The translations under genes and the position numbers were made by a program. From contig OX375873.1 of assembly GCA_947359465.1 (NCBI GenBank), positions 41,388,437-41,452,436 on the forward strand: a stretch of 64,000 bases of DNA, in the 5' to 3' direction. The notes under the pieces are model-generated. The model saw only the letters and a list, made by a program, of their open reading frames with translations, did not search any database and was not told the origin of the DNA. Within the stretch, counting starts at the first letter, position 1; each line of letters starts with the position of its first letter. Of this stretch, positions 57,280 to 64,000 are shown in pieces. The stretch comes from Metellina segmentata (Eukaryota; Arthropoda; Arachnida; Araneae; Tetragnathidae).

Positions 57280-58690
57280 AAGCAAGTATCGACCTTAGAG
57301 TAGGAGTAGTAGATTAAGAAATTACAACCACTCTCTGGCTGAGGACAAGATCCAATCATGTTACTTGTGGTTCGAATTTGGGTTCGCTGTAAAAGCATGC
57401 CCTTCTCTCATAGTATTTTAATGGCGCATGATTATCGATTTTAACTGTTGCTCTTTAAAACTTGGATAAATACATGGTACATTTTTGCCATGCTATACGA
57501 TACAAATAAACACTTGGAAGGATAATCTGGTATCGTTTCTAACTTATCGCATTTTTAAAATATAATTAGAATTATAAATAAAAAAAGATCACAAAATAAG
57601 TGCACAATACAGGTCAAGATTTTATAAGTGCCAAAAATGTGATATAATAAGTGCCAATGCATAGGATTGAGATATCTAAACACAATATTTTGTTAGAAAG
57701 CCTATTGGCTTACTTTTTAAAATCAGGTTTTATAAGTGGTAAACATTGAGAATGGTATAAAAATATTTGAACTATAAAAGGTACAATTAAAAGACTATTT
57801 TTGTGTAAACAAAGGATTTGAATGTTGTAAAGAAAGAAAGAGAAATTATCTCGCATTATTTACTTTTAATAATAATTATTATAGTAGGAAAGGAAATTCG
57901 ATTTAAATCTATAAACCCTGCTGTTGGAGTTATCAAGCAAACTAAGATTAATTTTGAAATCAGCTTGATTAATTTTCAAAGCACGTTCATCACAAAACAG
58001 AAAAAAAAGGATTTTATAGGAAATGTAAAGACAACCCAATCCAATAGGTTCAATTTTGTTTCATCACATTACTGAAACTTGTCAAATATCTATGGCGTAG
58101 AAAGTAGTTGCGCGACCGTTTTAGTATGCCAAGATTCGCGATTTGTTGCCAAACGAGGTGTATTTCCCCACAACTTCCGTGACTTCATCTTTTGGTACGC
58201 TCGTCTTGGAAAGAAGTGCCCGACTTGCTTTCTCCACCTATACCTACTCAATGGTATCGACTTTAAGCCACTGTTAACTGTAACTGTTAACTTTTTGCTG
58301 ATCTTCCTAAACAAGCTTCACTCTTTAAACAATCCAATCTCTTGCTTGGTTATGTTTCCTAAACAAGTTCCACCCACCCTTCGATAACCTTTGCATATTA
58401 CAACCTGGCACGAGCTTCTTGATTCGCCACTTTATCACACCGAAGAAACACTGATCTAAAGCTCCACCTTCCCGCAGCTATTTTTTAAAAACTTCCTTAT
58501 TCCGGGTGTTATTAAAATCGCAACCCAATCCGCATCGCTCTTCCGTACAGGACAACCGTGTACTTGCTGTGCTCTTGCTTTTTTATCAAAAGACCTGAAC
58601 ATCTTAAACCAAAAACAGCCTTTTTAAAGGCTATTACTCGTACCTGAAAATAATGGTTTAGATACTGTCTTTTATTAAATCATTTGTTTA
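57280..58690. other. no supported gene
   Basis: 57420-58080 is AT-rich. 58080-58400 has an ORF on each strand; neither shows a domain. 58400-58690 could be 5' flank of the following ORF. Confidence 0.4.
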
Positions 58691-58706
58691 TATTGGTTAA
58701 ATTGCA

Positions 58707-59064
58707 ATGGAGTCGGCTGATGCCAAAATGTCGATCGATGAAAGCCCAAACACGGATCCATATAAGCTCAGGGAGCTTCCTCCAAAGCTGATATGCGAAA
58801 AGAAATCGCGCCCTGCATCAGAAATGCATGATGCTAAACAAGTAATCCAGGTGGCGATTTTCTCCTTGGGGGAATCCAGTCCAGCATCAAGTTTCATCCA
58901 GATGTACAAAGACACTCAAGCTGCTGCTGAGATGAACCTCCAAAAATCATTGGTGAGATGAATTTTATTTCTAAGATTGCTTGCCCTGATTCTTGTACTA
59001 AACATACTCGTAAAAATAAGAGACCAAACATTAATGACGAAAAAACTTTTTCTAAAAAACTAAT
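58707..59064 (+). pseudogene. frameshifted small ORF, possibly ORF1/gag-like of a LINE
   Basis: ATG at 58707 opens MESADAKMSIDESPNTDPY, then LRELPPKLICEKKSRPASEM and SSPASSFIQMYKDTQAAAEM. After about 58930 a different frame continues the open reading: PPKIIGEMNFISKIACPDSC, TKHTRKNKRPNINDEK, ending KKLIAI and TAA at 59062-59064. The composition (polar, Lys/Ser-rich, Cys-poor) suggests an ORF1-type nucleic-acid-binding protein, but no zinc knuckle is visible. I do not recognise the family. Confidence 0.3.
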
Positions 59065-59389
59065 TGCCATTTAAGTGTAAGATATCTACAAATACCTTTT
59101 AAGAGATAGTGAGCAATTTAATTATACTTCAGTTATGTATTTCATAGTCAAAATACACTGCTGGCCACCGTAAATGCAACACCCTGAAGGAAGCATGTTC
59201 TCATAATATGAAATTTACAACATGCATTAGCGGAGGTGAGATATGCAAATGATTAGAATTTCAGCGCAGACACACATCACGCGCGCCTGTGGCGCTACTT
59301 CAAAGCGCTATTTAAGGCTTGGAGATTTCGACGATTTTAAGTACGGCAATTGTGTTCTTCTTGTGGTTTAAAAAAAAAAACGATCAATT

Positions 59390-61071
59390 GTGACTCATAG
59401 AAAACAGCGATCATCTTTTGATCAAGTATCCGAGTTCGACAGAGGAAGGATAGTGGCCAACCGAGATTGTAGATTATCTTTCAGGGAAATCGGTAGTCGT
59501 GTTGGACGAAACCAAACAACTGTAATGCGGATATGTGATCGTTGGATGCAGGAGGGTACGACGGACCGACGTTTTCGATCGCATCCACCTCAGTGCACCA
59601 CTTCACGTGATGACAGGCATATTGTGCGTATGGCAGTGACGGATCGCTTAGCCACATCACGAACCATAGCACAGCACATTCTGTCTGTAACGCATCATCC
59701 AGTGTCTGCTCGTACCATTCGACGCCGTTTACAGCAGAGTGGTCTGTCTGCAAGACGTCCATTGCCTCGTCTGCCCTTGACGCAGAATCACAGACGTCTC
59801 CGCCGCCTATGGTGCGATGAAAGAAGGATGGGATGGCAGAATGGAATGAAATTGTCTTTACTTACGAGTCACGCTTCTGTCTGCAACACCATGATGGTGG
59901 GATTCGAGTCTGGAGACACCGTGGAGAGAGGATGCTGAACAGCTGCGTTATGCATAGTGTAAGGAACTGAATCTAACAGGGTAGCGCATCAATCACTAGA
60001 TTTCTTACAGATAGAGTTTTCTTTATTCTAGATTAATAAAGTTATTTACAAATTGTTTAAAGTTCAGGGACAGGATTCGGATGGAGTACGACGGACGTTC
60101 GGAACAGGATGTTCCCGAATTTGAACCAGTTTGGAACCGAATGTTCCTGAATTACGCGGCAGTTTTGGAACAGGATGTTCCCAAAGTTCAATCAGTTTGG
60201 AACTGGGTGTTCCTGAATCCTCTTAATAGGATAGATATCCTCACGAAAATGTTGGAGTGAGCGCTCGCTCTTTTCAGGACTCCACAAGTACGCAAAAAAC
60301 CAGGAACCGCTGTTCCGTCTCTGGTCAACCGTCAGTCCAACGTCCAAAAGTCTAATCGTCTTTTCTTTTCTCCTCCAAGTTCAAGTTCTCGGGTCGGCGC
60401 CTCGTCCGAATTGGCTGAGAGCCTTCGTGACGTATCAGCAGTACGGTCATTCGATGGACAGTCGGCGACGCTCCCTCTGTACCCCTTCCGAAAGGGGGAA
60501 CAGGTCTCCGTTTTCAAGCTTACGCAGGCGCCAGTTAGGCCTAAGTCCAGATAGCCAGGTGTCATGTAAACTGTTTAATTGGAAGAATATATTGATTCTT
60601 CACAATCGCCACACTGGTCCTGCACCGGGTATTATGGTATGGGGCGGTATTGGATATCACTCTCGCACTCCTCTAGTACGAATTGCCGGTACTTTAAACA
60701 GCCAGTGCAACATCTCCTAGGTGTTGGAGTCAGTTGTCCTTCCTTACCTTCAGGGATTGCCCACAGCCATATTTCAACAGGATAATGCGCGACCACACGT
60801 GGCACGCATTGTCCAAGGGTTCTTCGTCAATCGCCAGATTGAATTGCTTCCTTGGCTAGCTCGCTCTCCGGATCTTTCGCCGATAGAAAACATGTGGTCC
60901 ATGGTTGCTCAACGATTGACCCAGATTGCATCCCAAGCTGCCACACCATATCAACTTTGGCAACGTGTGGAAGCTGCTTGGTCTGCTGTACCCCAAAAAC
61001 ACATCCAAAGTCCCTTTGAATCAATGCCGGCAGCGGTGATTTCCAACAATGGCGGCTACTCTGGCTACTGA
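59390..61071 (+). pseudogene. Tc1 transposase (DD34E), interrupted
   Basis: The N-terminal half (59390-59938) starts with GTG where ATG is expected (THRKQRSSFDQ) and keeps both DNA-binding helices (LSFREIGSRVGRNQTTVM; HPVSARTIRRRLQQSGLS). It leaves frame before the first catalytic Asp region, where TTTACTTACGAG reads Y instead of D in TDES. After the LTR, the frame resumes with HTGPAPGIMVWGGIGYHS, has a TAG at 60718-60720, then FQQDNARPHVARIVQ, SPIENMWSMVAQRLT and the end SNNGGYSGY. It is inactive by start, frame, Asp and insertion defects. Confidence 0.9.
59958..60604. mobile_element. solo LTR (647 bp) inside Tc1
   Basis: TGTAAGGAACTG at the left and GATTCTTCACA at the right give TG...CA ends. 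ATAG (59954-59957) and ATCG (60605-60608) are a 4-bp duplication with one substitution. The body is GC-richer and includes repeated GGAACAGGATGTTCCC-type phrases and an AATAAAG box. It is not the same LTR as at 19593, though the ends (TGT.AGGA...ACA) are alike. Confidence 0.78.
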
Positions 61072-61207
61072 TTTTGGCAGTCACCACACTTCACAGAAGT
61101 CTATACATTTAATCATTTGATACTTGGTCAACATGTTATCTACAAAATGAATTTTGTTGTGATATCTCTTGTCTTTCTTGGTGTTGCAATCTGGGTGGCC
61201 AGCAGTG

Positions 61208-61490
61208 TATATTTCATTTACTTGCTATCATAGACTTACGCAATTACATTTCCTTTGCTCTTGTTTTGTAACGAATAATTTCCTGACTTGTATATATATT
61301 GCAAGACTATCTGATTAATGTATTCCGAAAAAAATGTACAAAATATTATTGCTAACAATAATGATCAGTGAAGTAACAATAATGATCAGTGTTTGTTTTC
61401 ATTAAGGAAATATAAAAGAAAGCAGATATTTTTAATTTAAAATAGAGACTACACAAAACACTTCAATACAATATAAAAACATTATTTCTA
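61208..61490 (+). repeat. duplicated segment, right part (partner 45735-46720)
   Basis: TATTTCATTTACTTGC, ACGAATAATTTCCTGACTTG, GACTATCTGATTAATGTATT, AGTGTTTGTTTTCATTAAGG and AATAGAGACTACACAAAACA are found in the same order at 45.7-46.7 kb. The (TA)49 there is only a few TA here. Confidence 0.75.
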
Positions 61491-61494
61491 AAAT

Positions 61495-62145
61495 TGTAAA
61501 ACAAAAATTATTTTATTCTACTTCGCTAAAAATAAAAATTGATTTATAATAATGCGAAAAAATACGCATAATATGCTTTCTAAATTAGTTTGTTTATTTT
61601 TATTTCACACATTGGTTCTATGCAAAGAAATAAAATTTTCTTTTCCCTTATATCACTCAAACAAAATATTTGTTGAGAAATTGAGGGGGTATTTGTCTGC
61701 GCAATATTCATTGATATAAGTAATAATACTTAAAAATTTGGTACTAGTTATTATGATTAGGTTTGAAAACTATTTACAATTAATACTATTTGAACATAAT
61801 ATGTAAATGAATTAAAGAGATTAGATATACTTTTCTCACACTTTTGTCTAAAACACCTATTTCTATCATTTTCGACTGTAAATATTGAATTTATATTACT
61901 CATTAAAATGCTAGAAATTTAAACCTGAACTGCTCAAATTATTTATTGCCCATGCATTTTAAAATCACTGAACCATCTCAATGAAGAATAATCCAAAATC
62001 TTGATTGGAATACTTAGTTGTCTTAATTTAGTGCTTTGTATTTAATACCATTAAAAATAGGATGCAAATTTAATCATTCGGGGTTTTTTTGAAGATAGTT
62101 TCCAACGTAGGGAAATTGTAGGTAATTTTATTTTTCAGATTACGT
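61495..62145. other. AT-rich spacer, nothing recognised
   Basis: No exon supported. Confidence 0.5.
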
Positions 62146-62149
62146 ATAC

Positions 62150-62440
62150 CGACGACGGTTCGTTTAAGTTTCCACACCACGTCAATGTGATGACATTTTA
62201 GGCCAGGGCTCGAAATACCCAGGTGCACTGTGCACATGAAAATAAAATTGTGCACCTAATTTTTTCCCGCTAGGCGCACCTGTGCACCTAATTTAAAAAC
62301 TTAGATGCACCTTGTGCACCTGTATTAAAAAATATATTTCGAGGCCTGTTTTAGGCCATTACAGATTTAACGCACACCAGCCTCCTTTGTACACGACGGT
62401 CTTTGGTTGAATTCGAACTCTCAATCTACCAGTCGTTGTT
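62150..62440 (-). mobile_element. SINE, type-B head, with a MITE inside
   Basis: GACGACGGTTCGTTTAAGTT, TTCCACACCACGTCAATGTG and ATGACATTTTAGGCC run up to the insertion. After it come ATTACAGATTTAACGCACAC, CAGCCTCCTTTGTACACGAC and GGTCTTTGGTTGAATTCGAA, the head side. The 3' third of the body is missing. Confidence 0.8.
62204..62348 (+). mobile_element. complete 145-bp hAT-type MITE
   Basis: Terminal repeats CAGGGCTCGAAAT (62204-62216) and ATTTCGAGGCCTG (62336-62348) match in 12 of 13 positions. TTTTAGGC at 62196-62203 and 62349-62356 is an exact 8-bp duplication, the size made by hAT transposases. The interior is rich in GTGCAC palindromes. A truncated second copy is at 21927-22024. Confidence 0.92.
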
Positions 62441-62608
62441 TACTGGCCTAGTTTTTCATACAACATATTCTAATCCTACAGTCAATCTTATTATTGTCAT
62501 TAATGTTACTATTTTTAATGTAATTTTCATATCATATGTCAATGGAAAGTCCATTTTCAATTTCCAGATTTTTGATTAGTTCTGTTGGTAGGCCATTTTA
62601 CGTGTTTT

Positions 62609-63204
62609 TTAGACGTTAATATATCTTCTAGAGTTGTTTGAAGGTACACCACATTCAAGCCATAAGTGTGCATTCCTTAAGTTCTTTTGGTGATAGATCA
62701 TTAACTCTAAAATATCCGAATCGTTTGCTCGCGCCAAAACATTTTCCTCTTTATCGTTTAGAGTCGTGTGTGTAATATACCAAATTATCCTAGTATCTTC
62801 TTCATTTTGTTGACAGGCAAGTTCCTTCGTCTCATTTACATTCATATTGGCACCTATACATGAGTACATGTAACAAGTTTGTTCTACAGAGACCTATAAC
62901 TTTTTATTGCCTAGCAAATGACAATATTTGGAAGATCTCCATTCTTTGCTCAAAAACTTTGTTAAAGATGCTTTGAACGACTCGCTTCGTAGAGCCACTC
63001 TAGACTTTTTTGGAGTTTTTTGTCCAGGTACAAACACTTTTATTTCACTCACTAATGCTTTAGCATTTCGTATGTCATATTCCGTATCCTTGATAGTTGT
63101 AGTGCCATAGACGTCAAACACTAAGAGAATTACTCTTGGTTCTCCTTTACAGATTAATCCCAGAATGTTGTTGGGAAGATCTCCATAACCCAAAACTTCT
63201 ATTT
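62609..63204 (-). pseudogene. C-terminal fragment assigned to the zinc-module family of 3.9-5.9 kb
   Basis: One minus-strand frame runs from about 63204 to a stop at 62609, interrupted once by TAG near 62894. It reads VILLVFDVYGTTTIKDTEYD, KKSRVALRSESFKASLTKFL, SKEWRSSKYCHLLGNKKL. After the stop come ELACQQNEEDTRIIWYITHT, VLARANDSDILELMIYH and ECGVPSNNSRRYINV. As I recall the family, these motifs follow the part seen at 3.9-5.9 kb. The ExxDTRI...SDxDIL...spacing resembles acidic residues of PIN/FEN-type nucleases, an inference only. Confidence 0.55.
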
Positions 63205-64000
63205 ACCCACTTGCTATCCATCTATTGACATACAATCTAACATACAAAAACATAAAAACAGTTTTAACATTAATGACTTTTTATATCAGTCTTGGTAAAG
63301 AGTATAAACGCAATAAAGAATTAGAATAGAGGATCCATTAAAATAAAATAAAACACAGTAATTTGTAATCATAATAGAATTATCAATGAGCGTCAATACC
63401 ACACTAGTTCACATGATACCAAATCAAATACTGTACAAACTATAATACATTAACTTGTGAGACCCGTACGAGCTTCAGAATATCAGGGACCCAGGGGCTT
63501 ACCCTAATCTCTTCATTTAGCTACTGTCGCGAACAAGTTCTAAAACCCAACATGAAAGTACAACATTTCTTGTAAATCATAAAAGGATCATCACTGTAAT
63601 TTAATTCTATACAAGTCATAAGTAAGTAGTGCTACTATAATCCAGGATTTAGGATGCACAAACAAATTCTCAAAGACTCTCTTAGTTCCATTTCCTCATA
63701 ATAAACAAAATACAATTTCACAAATTCCTTTCCATTATTTCTACATACTAAATAACCCTGAATATTGTCTGCGACTCTCTGCATCTATTTATTTCTTATA
63801 AACATTTCACTTCCTTCAAGTATTAAGTACAAATAAACAAATCTACTCATCCTTATATTCTTCATTCACTTTTCAACGTACAAATACAAAATACAATCAA
63901 TTCTCCTGCGTGATCACGCATTTATTTCTATTGCTCCGTCTTAGGATACTTGCGAGAAAAACACAAAATACGAAAATTTGGAAACAAAATCTTATTAATT
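63205..64000. other. AT-rich spacer to window end
   Basis: No gene or repeat could be supported. Confidence 0.5.

Larger units (their letters stand above)
59156..61207 (+). mobile_element. Tc1-family element carrying a solo LTR
   Basis: Ends CACTGCTGGCCACCGTAAAT and the inverse at the right; TA at 59154-59155 and 61208-61209. It is the same family as 28752-30074. It is 2052 bp long because a 647-bp LTR is inserted at 59958. The pre-insertion site can be read at about 45735. Confidence 0.93.

Overview
This is a nuclear, intron-containing, AT-rich animal sequence. It most likely comes from an arthropod and probably from a spider. That placement is an inference: the Tc1 transposases at 28.7-30.1 and 59.2-61.2 kb, the GTF2IRD2-like hAT relic at 56.3 kb and the Jockey-type LINE relics look like families I know as abundant in orb-weaver relatives. 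There are no bacterial-style operons and no rRNA or functional tRNA genes. Most of the window is repeat-derived, and only one locus (46.4-50.3 kb) looks like a spliced host gene with a promoter, splice sites and a poly(A) signal.

Layout. 0-0.7 kb holds a minus-strand relic of a transposase-like C-terminus. 3.9-5.9 kb holds a broken ORF of a zinc-module protein family that I cannot name; a C-terminal piece that I assign to the same family lies at 62.6-63.2 kb. A hAT relic follows at 6.0-6.6 kb, then a 1.6 kb element with PIF/Harbinger-like ends and a TTA target duplication (7.3-8.9 kb). A minus-strand promoter-like first exon sits at 11.4-11.6 kb. At 13.6 and 16.1 kb are two copies of one MITE. 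Between and beside them are paralogous exons of the 46-50 kb gene (15.2 kb minus, 16.85 kb plus). 17.9-21.2 kb is a dead Jockey-type LINE split by a perfect solo LTR. 22-27 kb and 31-36 kb are dominated by fragments of one tRNA-derived SINE. 28.75-30.5 kb holds two Tc1 relics, 41.6-42.2 kb an internally deleted Tc1 of a third family, and 44.5 kb the best full-length SINE. 52.5-55.2 kb holds two opposed copies of a long hairpin-rich repeat. 56.3-57.3 kb has hAT and LINE relics. 59.16-61.21 kb is a Tc1 with a second solo LTR inside it.

How it fits together. The window records layered insertions: LTR into LINE, LTR into Tc1, Tc1 into a duplicated segment whose empty twin survives at 45.7 kb, and hAT MITE into SINE. 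The candidate host gene at 46.4-50.3 kb encodes an acidic protein followed by a hydrophobic C-terminal segment. Two other loci in the window share its splice-site positions and codon phase, which indicates a local gene family, partly decayed and rearranged. The SINE occurs with two different tRNA-like heads on one shared body and has a 3' tail of ATTACC-type repeats.

Limits: all homology statements come from reading translations by eye, and boundaries given without a target-site duplication are approximate.
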